A stretch of DNA of 64,000 nucleotides, from the NCBI GenBank assembly GCA_963790405.1, contig CAWBOJ010000002.1:124001-188000 (forward strand), written 5' to 3'. Origin of the DNA: JBGSMX01 sp963790405. GTDB taxonomy: Bacteria; Actinomycetota; Coriobacteriia; Anaerosomatales; JAGXFU01. The notes beneath the pieces were generated by a model that worked only from the letters and a program-made list of their open reading frames with translations, ran no database searches and was not told the DNA's origin. This document shows positions 1 to 7,682 of this stretch, in pieces. The position numbers and the translations under genes are program-made. Numbering within the stretch: the stretch's first letter is position 1; every line of letters starts with the position of its first letter.

Positions 1-31
1 TAGGGAGCGCCAAGGCTCCCCGCGCTATGCC

Positions 32-796
32 CTATGCGCTCAACCACCCCGCGTCGGCCGGCACGATCGCGCCGTTGATCATGGAAGCGTCGTCACTGGC
101 CAGGAACAGCGCGAGCTTCGCGATGTCGACAGCCTTGAGCTGACCGGGAATCGCCGCGTAGTAGGTGTTGCACCGCGCAGAGCCTGCTGGGTCCATCTTC
201 TCGGGATCCACGCTCGCCATGATGTTGGTCTCCACCGCGCCTGCGGCGATCGCGTTGCAGCGGATGCCCTCCTGGCAGTAGCGGAATGCGGTCTGCTTGG
301 TCATGCCCACGAGCCCGTGCTTGGACACCGTGTAGGCCAGACCCGCCGCGCCGCCGCCCACGCCTGCGACCGAGGCGGTGTTCACGATCGCGCCTCCGCC
401 GCTTTCCTTCATCGCCGGAATCGCTTTGCGCGTCAGGTACATCGGCCCGTTCAGATTGATGCCGAGGACACGTTCCCACATCTCGTTGGACAGCTCCGCC
501 GCCCCGTGGTTGTTGTCCATGACGCCGGCATTGTTGCACAGGATGTCGATGCGTCCGTAGGACTCGATCGCCTTGTCGATGATCGCCTCGGCCTGCGCCT
601 GGTCGGCCACATTGCCCTGGATGCCGACGATCGCGCCGCCGTTGGCGCCCACTTCGGCGACAGCTGCGTCGAGCGCTTCTTGGTTCCAGTCAGCGGCGAC
701 GACCTTCGCGCCTTCGGCGACGAACAGCTCGGCCATTGCGCGGCCCATGCCAGACGCCGCACCGGTGATGACAGCTACTTTCCCCTCGAGTCGCAT
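32..796 (-). CDS. SDR family NAD(P)-dependent oxidoreductase
   Basis: A 254-residue classical short-chain dehydrogenase/reductase. The N-terminus carries the dinucleotide-binding glycine motif TGAASGMG (residues 11-18), followed by the NNAG segment and the catalytic YTVSK motif of the Tyr-x-x-x-Lys pair. Length fits the family. I chose the ATG at 794-796 because it begins directly with the beta strand of the Rossmann fold and follows a purine-rich GAGAGGGG site; the frame stays open upstream but encodes nothing family-like. It is cytosolic, and the substrate cannot be read from sequence. It is transcribed divergently from the CWB2 gene at 1081, with 284 bp between them. Confidence 0.9.
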   Translation of the reverse strand: MRLEGKVAVITGAASGMGRAMAELFVAEGAKVVAADWNQEALDAAVAEVGANGGAIVGIQGNVADQAQAEAIIDKAIESYGRIDILCNNAGVMDNNHGAAELSNEMWERVLGINLNGPMYLTRKAIPAMKESGGGAIVNTASVAGVGGGAAGLAYTVSKHGLVGMTKQTAFRYCQEGIRCNAIAAGAVETNIMASVDPEKMDPAGSARCNTYYAAIPGQLKAVDIAKLALFLASDDASMINGAIVPADAGWLSA

Positions 797-1028
797 GCGC
801 GAACACCCCTCTCTCTTGCAGCCCGTGTGACCACGGGTGCCCTCATGTCCCAAGCGGGACAAGCACGTGCCTCTATCTTGTTCCCAACCAAACGCCTGGC
901 GAATGCACGTCCCTCGGCGAAAGGACAAGCTGCCGACGATACCTGCCGAGGAGAGTGCGTGCCCCAGCGCCTTCGCCGCAGCCTCGAGCGGCCCCAAAAG
1001 AGTCCCGATCTGCGTCGCCGAGGGTATA

Positions 1029-1063
1029 GACCCGCTATCGGGTGGACGGAGGGGCCGTCCACC
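1029..1063 (+). promoter_or_regulatory. Overlapping leader hairpins before the first CWB2 gene
   Basis: GGTGGACGG (1041-1049) and CCGTCCACC (1055-1063) form a perfect 9-bp stem with a 5-nt loop. A second small stem, ACCCG with CGGGT (1030-1034 and 1039-1043), shares bases with its left arm, so only one can form at a time. The start codon follows 17 nt later. It could tune translation of the gene at 1081 or be a weak attenuator. I could not match it to a named riboswitch class. Confidence 0.4.
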
Positions 1064-1080
1064 GAGGGGAGGGGCTTATC

Positions 1081-3132
1081 ATGTCTCACTCACGTGTTAC
1101 TCACTCGCTCATCGCACTACTCACGCTTGCGCTCTGTGCCGCAACCTTCCTGGCCGCGCCGATTCAGGCGTCAGCCTCCGAGGCCATCGAGTTCAATCTG
1201 ATCAAGACGATCGACCCGCCTGGCACTGGTCCCGTGATCGGTGTCAAGAGCGCCTATTTCGACAACGACACCAAGGCCGATCTGGTGGTTGCCACCGGAA
1301 ACAGCATCGTGTTGTACGCCGGCGACGGCGAAGGCGGGTACACGTTCGCCACCGAGCTTGCGACACCCGCGCAAGTCACCTGCATGGATGTAGGCGACTA
1401 CAACGCAGACGGTAGCCCGGACGTCGTTTTCGGAGACAACGCGGGTTACCTGCGCTGCTACTTCGGCAACGGCGACGTTGAGTTCGAGCCCGTAGGCAAG
1501 GTCTACGACCTCGACCACGCCCTGGGCTCCGTCACGAGCATTCGGCTCGACACAGATTGGAAGGAAGACTGGGTCGTGACCCGGCCGAGTCAGGACGACA
1601 TCGTGCTGTGCTTCAACGACGGCACCGGCGGCGTCGGCTCGACCGACGACCGCTACCAAGGGTCCGGCTCGGCACCGTCCGACATCGCAGCCGCCTACCT
1701 CAACGGCGACAGCCGCACAGACCTTGCCATTCTGTGCAGCGGCTATCCGGGGATCCGCTGCTATCTGAGCGACAGCGGAGGGAACCTGGTCTCGGGCGCC
1801 GGAGACTACGTGACGCTCACGGGAGCGCCCAGGCGGATGACCGCCGCAAGGTTTGACGCCGACGACGACGTCGACCTGCTGGTCAGCAGCTCGAGTTCCG
1901 CCCTCGTTCACAAGCTGATCAACAACGGGTCCGGCAAGTTCACCGCATCCACGACGGGGGTCACCGGCACCAATGTGGGCATCGACTGCTTCCCCCTCGA
2001 CGTCGGTGACAGACTGGCTGACCTTGCACTCGTAGACATCCAGCACGATACGTTCGAGGGAATGATGAACAACGGCTCGGGTGGCTTCTCGGCAGCATGG
2101 TCCTACGCACTGCCGACGCAGGTCACCGGACTCGAGCAAATAGTCATGGACTGGGATGACCGCCTCGACTACGCGGTGTACGGGCAGGACCGGGTCTACG
2201 TGTTCGGAAACGTATCCGCTCCCTGGGTGTTCCGTCTCGCAGGAAGCAACCGATACTCGACCGCAGTCGAAATCTCGAAACGAAGCTACCCCATGCACAC
2301 CAACAACGTCGTGCTCACCACTGGTGAGAACTTCCCCGATGCGCTCGCGGGCGCGCCACTGTCACGAATGCTCAACGGGCCGATACTGCTAACGAAACCG
2401 GATTCGCTACCGCCGATCGCGAAGACAGAACTCGAGAGGCTGAACCCCACAACCGTGTACATCCTGGGCGGAACGAGCGCAGTTAGCGAAGATGTCGAGG
2501 ACGCGGTCTCCGATCTGGGAGCCACAATCGTGCGCATAGGCGGCAAGGACCGCTACGAGACGGCTGCGCTGATCGCAAAGCAGCTGGACAATCTATCCCC
2601 GACCGACATCGACACCGCGTTCTTCGCCACAGGGGAGAACTTCCCCGACGCACTCGCGGCGGGTTCCTATGCCTCGATGATGGGACAGCCGATCTTGCTC
2701 GTGCGACGCGACAGCATCCCAGCGGCCACCCGTGATGCCATCGACGACATCGGTATCGCGCACTCCCGCGTTTTAGGTGGCGAGGCCGTGGTCAGCTCGA
2801 GCGTCTACGGCGCGCTACCGGACGCCGACCGCATGTGGGGCGTGAATCGCTTCGCCACGGCCTGCGCGATCGCCGAGGGCATGCTGGACGACGGTGGCGA
2901 CACGAGGAACATCGCCGTCGCAACGGGAACGAACTTCCCGGATGCGCTCGCAGTCGGCCCAACCGCGTCGTTCATGAACGCACCGCTGCTCCTCGTGGAG
3001 CAGGACGCCGTCCCCGGCTCGATCGCCAACTTCCTGGGTAACTGGGGCTCGCGCTGCAACGTGCTCTTCGTGACTGGTGGTACGTCTGCGATCGCAGACG
3101 ATACGGTGGACGACTTCATCGACTGTTGGTAG
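1081..3132 (+). CDS. Secreted FG-GAP/VCBS-repeat protein with three CWB2 repeats
   Basis: A 683-residue exported protein. A signal peptide (hydrophobic core about residues 9-27) is followed by a beta-propeller-like region (about 40-375) of repeated D-x-D-x-x-x-D-L/V calcium-loop motifs typical of FG-GAP/VCBS repeats. From about residue 384 come three CWB2 (PF04122-type) units, recognised by RxxGxxRYxTA, GENFPDALA and ILGGTSAVS motifs. CWB2 triplets bind secondary cell-wall polymers noncovalently, so this is probably a surface-anchored protein. The start at 1081 follows GGGGAGGGG. The frame is intact, unlike several other CWB2 genes here. The ligand of the propeller is unknown. Confidence 0.9.
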   Translation: MSHSRVTHSLIALLTLALCAATFLAAPIQASASEAIEFNLIKTIDPPGTGPVIGVKSAYFDNDTKADLVVATGNSIVLYAGDGEGGYTFATELATPAQVTCMDVGDYNADGSPDVVFGDNAGYLRCYFGNGDVEFEPVGKVYDLDHALGSVTSIRLDTDWKEDWVVTRPSQDDIVLCFNDGTGGVGSTDDRYQGSGSAPSDIAAAYLNGDSRTDLAILCSGYPGIRCYLSDSGGNLVSGAGDYVTLTGAPRRMTAARFDADDDVDLLVSSSSSALVHKLINNGSGKFTASTTGVTGTNVGIDCFPLDVGDRLADLALVDIQHDTFEGMMNNGSGGFSAAWSYALPTQVTGLEQIVMDWDDRLDYAVYGQDRVYVFGNVSAPWVFRLAGSNRYSTAVEISKRSYPMHTNNVVLTTGENFPDALAGAPLSRMLNGPILLTKPDSLPPIAKTELERLNPTTVYILGGTSAVSEDVEDAVSDLGATIVRIGGKDRYETAALIAKQLDNLSPTDIDTAFFATGENFPDALAAGSYASMMGQPILLVRRDSIPAATRDAIDDIGIAHSRVLGGEAVVSSSVYGALPDADRMWGVNRFATACAIAEGMLDDGGDTRNIAVATGTNFPDALAVGPTASFMNAPLLLVEQDAVPGSIANFLGNWGSRCNVLFVTGGTSAIADDTVDDFIDCW

Positions 3133-3163
3133 ACAACGACAGCAGCGCACATCGCACGTGACG

Positions 3164-3193
3164 AGAGGCTCGGCCCACACGGGCCGGGCCTCT
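3164..3193. terminator. Bidirectional hairpin terminator
   Basis: AGAGGC-T-CGGCCC, an ACAC loop and GGGCCG-G-GCCTCT form a long GC-rich stem with one internal mismatch. It lies between the convergent ends of the CWB2 gene (3132) and the helix-turn-helix gene (3194), so it can serve both. The T-tract is short. Confidence 0.6.
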
Positions 3194-3765
3194 TCACGGC
3201 TCCACATCTGCCCAGGTCTTGCCGCGCGAGATGGCTTGCACGGTCGATGGAGAGACGCCGAACTCCTTCGCAACCCTGCGCGATGAGTGTCCCGAGCGCA
3301 GGCACCGCTTGATCTCGGCCACCTGCGGACGCGGTGAGCGCCTTGCCCTGTCGCGGCGTCTCGCGCCAGGCGATCGGGCAGATCCGGGTCGAGATCGGCC
3401 CACGCCCGCCCGTGCTTGATCGCGCTGACCATGCTGGGGCTGATGCCGAACTCCTCGGCGATCGAGCGACCGGAACGCCCCGCTTCGAGCGCGGCCATGA
3501 CGCCACGCGCAGCGTCGGCATCCAGCACCGTGCCCGCGGGTGCCGCTGCCATTCTCGCGCGGAGATCGTCATCGATGGCCGACGCCCAACGCGTGCCGCT
3601 CTTGATCGCGCCCACGGTCTCGACCGAGACGCCGAAGCGTTCCGCCACGTGGGTGTGACGCTCTCCCGACGCAACGAGTTCGGCGATCTGGCGGACCTGC
3701 CCGGGATCGAGCCTCTTGCCGCGCTTGGCCGCGCTGCTGGGGTGGTCGTGTGGCACGGTGCTCAC
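3194..3765 (-). pseudogene. Triple helix-turn-helix DNA-binding protein, one frameshift
   Basis: About 190 residues containing three tandem resolvase/Hin-like helix-turn-helix units, each with the shape (V/I)A-x-(E/K)-FG-(V/I)-S-x-x-(T/M)-V-x-(A/S)-I followed by G-x-x-WA. The units begin near 3700, 3510 and 3300. The third is in a different frame from the first two; restoring one missing base near 3345 joins them. The GTG start at 3765 overlaps the TGA of the upstream gene (GTGA), implying translational coupling. Three repeats with nothing else suggest a pure DNA binder, possibly acting on the inverted repeat at 4041-4072. No catalytic domain is visible. Confidence 0.65.
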
Positions 3766-4022
3766 CTGCCCGAACGTGATTCGCCCGGCACGGCACCGCC
3801 CTGCGCTCCACTCGCCAGCAAAGCCCGGAGCCCCTCTGCTGCCGCTGTCGACTGCCGACCGAGCGCGTCGAGCGAACTCTCGACTCGGGCTGACCAGGCC
3901 TTCCCGCGCGCTCGTAGCGCCTCCCACGCGACCGACACATCCCCTGGTCTGTCCTCGAAGAGCACTTCGAGTACCTGCCCGGCCTGCGACAGCATCTGGA
4001 CTTCGAGTGGCTGTCGCCTCAT
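3762..4022 (-). CDS. Small hypothetical protein, first gene of the HTH operon
   Basis: An 86-residue helical protein rich in Ala, Arg and Glu with no family I recognise. Start ATG at 4022 follows GGAAGGT at good spacing. Its stop overlaps the GTG of the triple helix-turn-helix gene by 4 nt, so the two are probably co-translated and may work together, as a partner or an antitoxin-like companion. This is inference from layout only. Confidence 0.55.
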   Translation of the reverse strand: MRRQPLEVQMLSQAGQVLEVLFEDRPGDVSVAWEALRARGKAWSARVESSLDALGRQSTAAAEGLRALLASGAQGGAVPGESRSGR

Positions 4023-4040
4023 GATCGACCTTCCGAAAGG

Positions 4041-4072
4041 TTATACGCAGTGTTTCTCCCATGTGCGTATAA
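4041..4072. promoter_or_regulatory. Inverted-repeat operator TTATACGCA/TGCGTATAA
   Basis: Perfect 9-bp arms (4041-4049 and 4064-4072) separated by 14 bp lie just upstream of the small-gene/HTH operon. On the minus strand the downstream arm contains TATAAC, a plausible -10. A binding site here would block the promoter, consistent with autoregulation by the triple helix-turn-helix protein. Confidence 0.55.
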
Positions 4073-4087
4073 CACAAGCTCTCCCCC

Positions 4088-4709
4088 TCAGACCCCCGGC
4101 TCCGCATCCAGTGACTTCCACAAGCACAGCGAGGCGAGGCTGCGGTACGGCCGCCACACCTCGGCGATCTGCTCGCGCACGACGCCGTCCCCCTCGCTCC
4201 CGTAGACGGCGTCCATCGCACGGCGCAGCCCGACATCATCGAGCGCGAACACGTCCAGGCGCCCGAGCGAGAAGATCAGGAACATCTCCGCGGTCCATCT
4301 GCCCACGCCCTTGATGCGCGTGAGTTCGCCGATGACCTCTTCGTCGGACAGGTGATCGAGCTCGTCGAGCTTGTACTCCCCGCCGAGAACCCCCTGCGCA
4401 AGTCCGGTGATGTAGCTAGCCTTGGACCGCGACAAGCCGATGCTCCGGATCGCGTCCAGGTCTGCCGAGGCAACCGTCTCGCGCATCAACCGTACCCACG
4501 AGGTCCACGAACCGCCGCCAGATGGTGTCCGCGGCGGCGACCGAGAGCTGCTGCCCGGCGATCATGCCCGCGAGCGACCGGAAGTGGTCGCGGCCGGGGT
4601 TCAGCTCGATGGGCGCGACGCGTTCGATCACCGCGCCGAGGACCGGGTCGGCCTCGCGCAGGTGCGCGAGTTCCGGGCTGTCGAGGGTGAAACACCATGG
4701 TCCTGACAC
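4088..4709 (-). pseudogene. AlkA-type DNA-3-methyladenine glycosylase, one frameshift
   Basis: An HhH-GPD DNA glycosylase that would excise alkylated bases in base-excision repair. The N-terminal part reads SLAGMIAGQQLSV; the C-terminal part contains the helix-hairpin-helix IKGVGRWTAEMF and the catalytic-Asp segment VFALDDVG. The halves are in different frames. Removing one base near 4490 gives 206 residues, the usual length for the short AlkA form. I chose the GTG at 4709, preceded by AGAGAGGA. The single indel in an otherwise well-kept gene could be a sequence error rather than real inactivation. Confidence 0.8.
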
Positions 4710-4761
4710 GGCGGTCCTCTCTTTTCGGTTCCTGCTACGTTCCGACAAAAGGCCTGGGCCG

Positions 4762-5778
4762 CTACAGGGCTAGCTCTGTGAGCCTACGGATGAGCGCATC
4801 CAGGACCGCCTTCAAACGTCCCGGCCCCTCGACGGCCCAACCCGCAAGTTTTGGCACGATGACTCCGAGCCCCTCTGTTTCGAGTCCCGCCCTCTGTTCG
4901 TCTAGCGTTCGCGCCAACAGCGCCCACGCCGCATCACCAGAAAGCGATTCCGCTGATTTCAGGGCCTCGAGAACAACGATGATCGAGGGCCATGCGCGCG
5001 CCCAGTCCACGTAGGCAGGCAACGGACGTCCGATGCTCTGCAAGGCCTCCTCCAAGATGTACTCTGCCTTGCGGCCTTCTTCTCGCCTGCGTGCCAATCC
5101 CGCATTCTCCAAAGCTGCAAGGTACTCCGCGACCGCGGTTTGACCGTACGCAGCCCGCGTCGCAATCAGCCGCCCATGAGCGCCCTCGTGTGTCCACAGA
5201 TAGACCAACACCTCTGCACGTGGTCCCAAGCCGACCAGCGCTCGTGCGCGAAACCTGAGAGCCGTAGGGGTCGATCCCTGTGGCGGTTGCGACATTCCGC
5301 GCAGCTGTGGCGCGCCTCGCGTGAAGCCCACCCGTTCGAAAAGCTCATCCGGTTCGCGCCAGTCCCCCGTAGAGACCTGGGTCCCAAACAGCGGTTCTAC
5401 GTCATAGGTCGCTTGAGACTCCTGCGCCACAAGGGCGGCGTATCCGATCTGCCGAAAGCTGGATCGCGCGCCGTGGTTCACCGCGAGCTCGGCTACTGCG
5501 GCCAGAAGCCGCCGCGTCTCAGGTCCGGCATGCTTCGCCAAACGCCGCAGCCTCGCCATGTCCAGCAGCGAGGCGTTCGTCGCAACCCAGTCGAGCATCT
5601 CGTCGAACAGGCGTGGATCGGCGCGCCCGATAGAGAGCGTCGCCAGCAGCAGAGCCTCTGGATCCACGATCGTCTCTTGCGCCGGCGTGGTGCCCGCAAC
5701 GCCGATCGCCGTCCACTGACGCCATGCGAGTTCCAATGCGACATCCAGAAGGCGATCACCAAGATCGTTAGCGTCCAT
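4762..5778 (-). CDS. Winged-helix-like regulator paired with a nucleotidyltransferase-family gene
   Basis: A 338-residue, mainly helical protein. A segment around residues 190-265 (ALVGLGPRAEVLVYLWTHEG... to ...AEYLAALENAGLARRREEGRKAEY) has the form of a winged-helix domain, with a recognition helix and a wing. The ATG at 5778 has GGGGAGG upstream and overlaps the end of the preceding nucleotidyltransferase-like gene by 11 bp, so the pair is an operon. Linked winged-helix and nucleotidyltransferase genes are common in AbiE-like and MNT-like modules. A regulator/antitoxin role is inferred. Confidence 0.6.
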   Translation of the reverse strand: MDANDLGDRLLDVALELAWRQWTAIGVAGTTPAQETIVDPEALLLATLSIGRADPRLFDEMLDWVATNASLLDMARLRRLAKHAGPETRRLLAAVAELAVNHGARSSFRQIGYAALVAQESQATYDVEPLFGTQVSTGDWREPDELFERVGFTRGAPQLRGMSQPPQGSTPTALRFRARALVGLGPRAEVLVYLWTHEGAHGRLIATRAAYGQTAVAEYLAALENAGLARRREEGRKAEYILEEALQSIGRPLPAYVDWARAWPSIIVVLEALKSAESLSGDAAWALLARTLDEQRAGLETEGLGVIVPKLAGWAVEGPGRLKAVLDALIRRLTELAL

Positions 5779-6094
5779 CCGACAGAACCTCCCCGTCAGC
5801 GTCACAGCCGAAGTACTTCAACAGTGCGATCAGCATGTCTCGAAAGGCGGGAGAAGAATCGTGAGTGCGCGCCCACCGCGCCCCTGCCACAAGTTCAGCG
5901 CAAGTTGCCTCAAGTGCAGCAAGATCGGCGGTATGGCGCCCAACTCCGCTATCGGCCGCCGCATAGACCTTGAGCGCGATCAAGTCGGCGCCGCCGATCA
6001 CCACCAGTTCGACCGGGGCGGCTCCCCGAGCCTCCAATTCGGCATCGAGGAGCGATAGGGCTCGCTCTATCGAAGAAGCACCGTCGAGATTCAC
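5768..6094 (-). CDS. Shortened nucleotidyltransferase-like protein (DUF6036-like)
   Basis: 108 residues from a GTG at 6094, which follows CGGAGGG. The beginning (SSIERALSLLDAELEARG, ELVVIGGADL) and end (DLIALKVYAAAD, GRHTADLAAL) resemble the two ends of DUF6036-type nucleotidyltransferases. The expected middle, which carries the Ser and DxD metal-binding residues, is absent and the GGxAL segment runs straight into DLIALK. I read this as an in-frame internal deletion giving a probably inactive protein. An in-frame ATG at 6130 is possible but lacks a ribosome-binding site. Confidence 0.6.
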   Translation of the reverse strand: MNLDGASSIERALSLLDAELEARGAAPVELVVIGGADLIALKVYAAADSGVGRHTADLAALEATCAELVAGARWARTHDSSPAFRDMLIALLKYFGCDADGEVLSDGR

Positions 6095-6128
6095 GGGAGT
6101 GCCCTCCGTGAATAAGTAGGAGGAATAC

Positions 6129-6176
6129 ATGACCGCATCATAAGGTCATTATGCCCGCCTAATACGGTCACGTCAA
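6129..6176 (-). promoter_or_regulatory. Promoter with ATGACC/GGTCAT palindrome
   Basis: On the minus strand, TTGACG (6171-6176), a 17-bp spacer and CATAAT (6148-6153) form a near-consensus promoter for the nucleotidyltransferase/winged-helix operon. ATGACC (6129-6134) and GGTCAT (6144-6149) flank 9 bp and overlap the -10 element, as an operator would. Nearly the same palindrome sits in the RelE/Phd promoter at 6796-6815. Confidence 0.65.
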
Positions 6177-6232
6177 GCGCGCGGCACCCCATGGTTGAGG
6201 CGAGCCACATCGTCTTGTGTTGGTTGCCGTGC

Positions 6233-6514
6233 TCAGCGCTTTCGATACACATCCGCCCGGTGGTCGATCCGAACGACATGCACCACATCCGCCCTCGAAG
6301 CAGAGTCATCTTCTTCGATGCGGTAGACGATACGATATGCCCCGCGTCTCGCCGAGAGGTAGCCTTCCAGCTCGAGCGAGAGCGGCTTGCCAACGCGAGC
6401 GGGGTTCTCCAGAAGCGGGCCGGTCACAAACTCGACGACGGCTGCGGCGGCGGCTTCCGGCAATCTGAGAAGAGCGCGCTCGGCCGATGCGGCGACCTTG
6501 AGCTCGTAGGCCAT
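6233..6514 (-). CDS. RelE/ParE-family toxin
   Basis: A 93-residue type II toxin-antitoxin mRNA interferase or gyrase-poison fold. Recognisable features are the N-terminal ERALLRLP helix, the GKPL...LEGYLSARRGAYRIVYRI beta-sheet core and a basic VVRIDHRADVYR C-terminus that includes the usual catalytic His/Arg/Tyr cluster of RelE. It lies 7 bp after its Phd/YefM antitoxin. The expected action is ribosome-dependent mRNA cleavage countered by the antitoxin; target choice (RelE or ParE) cannot be decided here. Confidence 0.85.
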   Translation of the reverse strand: MAYELKVAASAERALLRLPEAAAAAVVEFVTGPLLENPARVGKPLSLELEGYLSARRGAYRIVYRIEEDDSASRADVVHVVRIDHRADVYRKR

Positions 6515-6521
6515 CGCCGGC

Positions 6522-6797
6522 CTACTCCTTCGTCAGGTACTTGGCGCGCAGCTCGGCGGCCGTGAGGTACTCGCCACTCTCGATCTCACCCTCGGCAGCG
6601 CGAATCTCGTCGAGCGCTCCCGGTGCGGAGAGGATGTCGAGTGTCTCCTCGATGCTTTCCAGGTCGCCCGGGCTCAAGATCACTGCGGCCGGCCGGCCGT
6701 GTCGCGTGATGACAACGCGCTCGTGCTGGCTCTCGACAAGATCGACGATCTCGGAGAGGTGGGCTTTCACATCGGCAAGTGAGCGTGTCTCTGACAT
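6522..6797 (-). CDS. Phd/YefM-family antitoxin
   Basis: A 91-residue antitoxin. The N-terminal DNA-binding half has the family pattern SLADVKAHLSEIVDLV, RVVITRHGRPAAVILSP. The C-terminal half (about 55-91) is the acidic toxin-neutralising tail. The start is set at 6797 because the -10 CATAAT ends only 7 nt upstream, so the transcript would begin at or beside the ATG (leaderless), and no ribosome-binding site is present. It probably represses its own promoter through the palindrome at 6796-6815. Confidence 0.85.
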   Translation of the reverse strand: MSETRSLADVKAHLSEIVDLVESQHERVVITRHGRPAAVILSPGDLESIEETLDILSAPGALDEIRAAEGEIESGEYLTAAELRAKYLTKE

Positions 6798-6833
6798 GAC
6801 CAGAATTATGGTCATATTACATGTGAGGGTCAA
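6796..6833 (-). promoter_or_regulatory. Leaderless promoter and palindromic operator of the RelE/Phd pair
   Basis: TTGACC (6828-6833), 17 bp and CATAAT (6805-6810) give a strong sigma-70-like promoter. ATGACC (6796-6801) and GGTCAT (6810-6815) form a palindrome over the -10 and start codon, the usual place for Phd-type autorepression. Confidence 0.7.
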
Positions 6834-6870
6834 GCGCGGAGCTCAGGCGGGTCAGCGTCGCCCTCGGCTC

Positions 6871-7272
6871 CTACTCGTAGCCGTGCTCGCGTGCGATCGT
6901 GCGTGCGAGCGCGCGATCGAGCGTCACGACGCGCCCGATGCCTGTGGCATCCCTCGCCGCGAGCAGGGCATCGACAAGGTCGAGCTGCGGCTCGTCGGCC
7001 ATGATGCGCAGCGACTCGGTCACAAGTGGCGGATCCCACGAGTCGAACGCGGCGGAATCGAGCAGTGCGAGAAGGGCGCCGGCGATCTGCTGTTGCGACA
7101 TGCCGAAGCGGCTCCGCAGCACCCAGGCAGCTTCCGCGAGCACGCCCTCGGTCACGACAAGGCGTTCGCCACGCTCCTCAACGTCGCACACCAGTTGTTC
7201 GACGACTGCGCTGTGTGAGTCGGTCGGACCGGCGAGCACGGCGATGACCACGTTGGCGTCAGCGATCAGCAT
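6871..7272 (-). CDS. PIN-domain toxin (VapC family)
   Basis: 133 residues with the acidic residues of a PIN ribonuclease: Asp5 in LIADANVVI, Glu42 in VVTEGVLAEA, Asp98/Asp101 in DLVDALLAA and Asp119 in VVTLDRALA. VapC proteins cut tRNA or rRNA when free of antitoxin. The ATG at 7272 overlaps the 3' end of the AbrB-type antitoxin gene by 14 nt, as expected for a coupled toxin-antitoxin operon. Confidence 0.9.
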   Translation of the reverse strand: MLIADANVVIAVLAGPTDSHSAVVEQLVCDVEERGERLVVTEGVLAEAAWVLRSRFGMSQQQIAGALLALLDSAAFDSWDPPLVTESLRIMADEPQLDLVDALLAARDATGIGRVVTLDRALARTIAREHGYE

Positions 7273-7603
7273 CGGCGGCGTCAGCCTCGGATGGATCGGG
7301 CTCTGTGAACGTGCCGTCTCCCATGCTCACATAGAGGACATCGCCCGCATGCGATTCGTGCTCCGAAGCGAAGTGCTCCTCGATGGCCTCGCGGTTCGTG
7401 ACGGCCCGAGGCGCGCGTCCGTCCAGGTAGCGTGCCCTCACCTCTTCGGCGACCTCAAGAGTGGGACGACGTTTGCGGAGCGTCGCGTACGTGCCAGCCA
7501 CCTCGAAGACCAACGTGTCGCCTTCCCCGACATCGAGAGCACGACGGATCTCGACTGGGACGGTCACCTGGCCCTTCGATGTCATGCGCGCGCGTGCCTC
7601 CAT
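7259..7603 (-). CDS. AbrB-family antitoxin (VapB-like)
   Basis: 114 residues. The N-terminus is a swapped-hairpin AbrB/MazE DNA-binding domain (RARMTSKGQVTVPVEIRRAL, then GDTLVFEV). The C-terminal 60 residues are acidic and probably wrap the PIN toxin. The start at 7603 has GAGGAGAGG upstream. Upstream are TTGAGC (7660-7665), 17 bp and TATGCT (7637-7642), plus a direct repeat TCCTTAC (7625-7631 and 7644-7650) that could be its operator. Confidence 0.85.
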   Translation of the reverse strand: MEARARMTSKGQVTVPVEIRRALDVGEGDTLVFEVAGTYATLRKRRPTLEVAEEVRARYLDGRAPRAVTNREAIEEHFASEHESHAGDVLYVSMGDGTFTEPDPSEADAADADR

Positions 7604-7682
7604 AGCCTCTCCTCGTGCAGGGATTCCTTACTTGTGAGCATACTCCTTACCTCTGACACGCTCAAGGCGGCTGTGCGCGCTC

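Noticed and set aside
1171..2298. Long antisense reading frames opposite secreted-protein genes
   Set aside because: They mirror GC-rich codon bias of the sense gene, lack ribosome-binding sites and show no recognisable domain.
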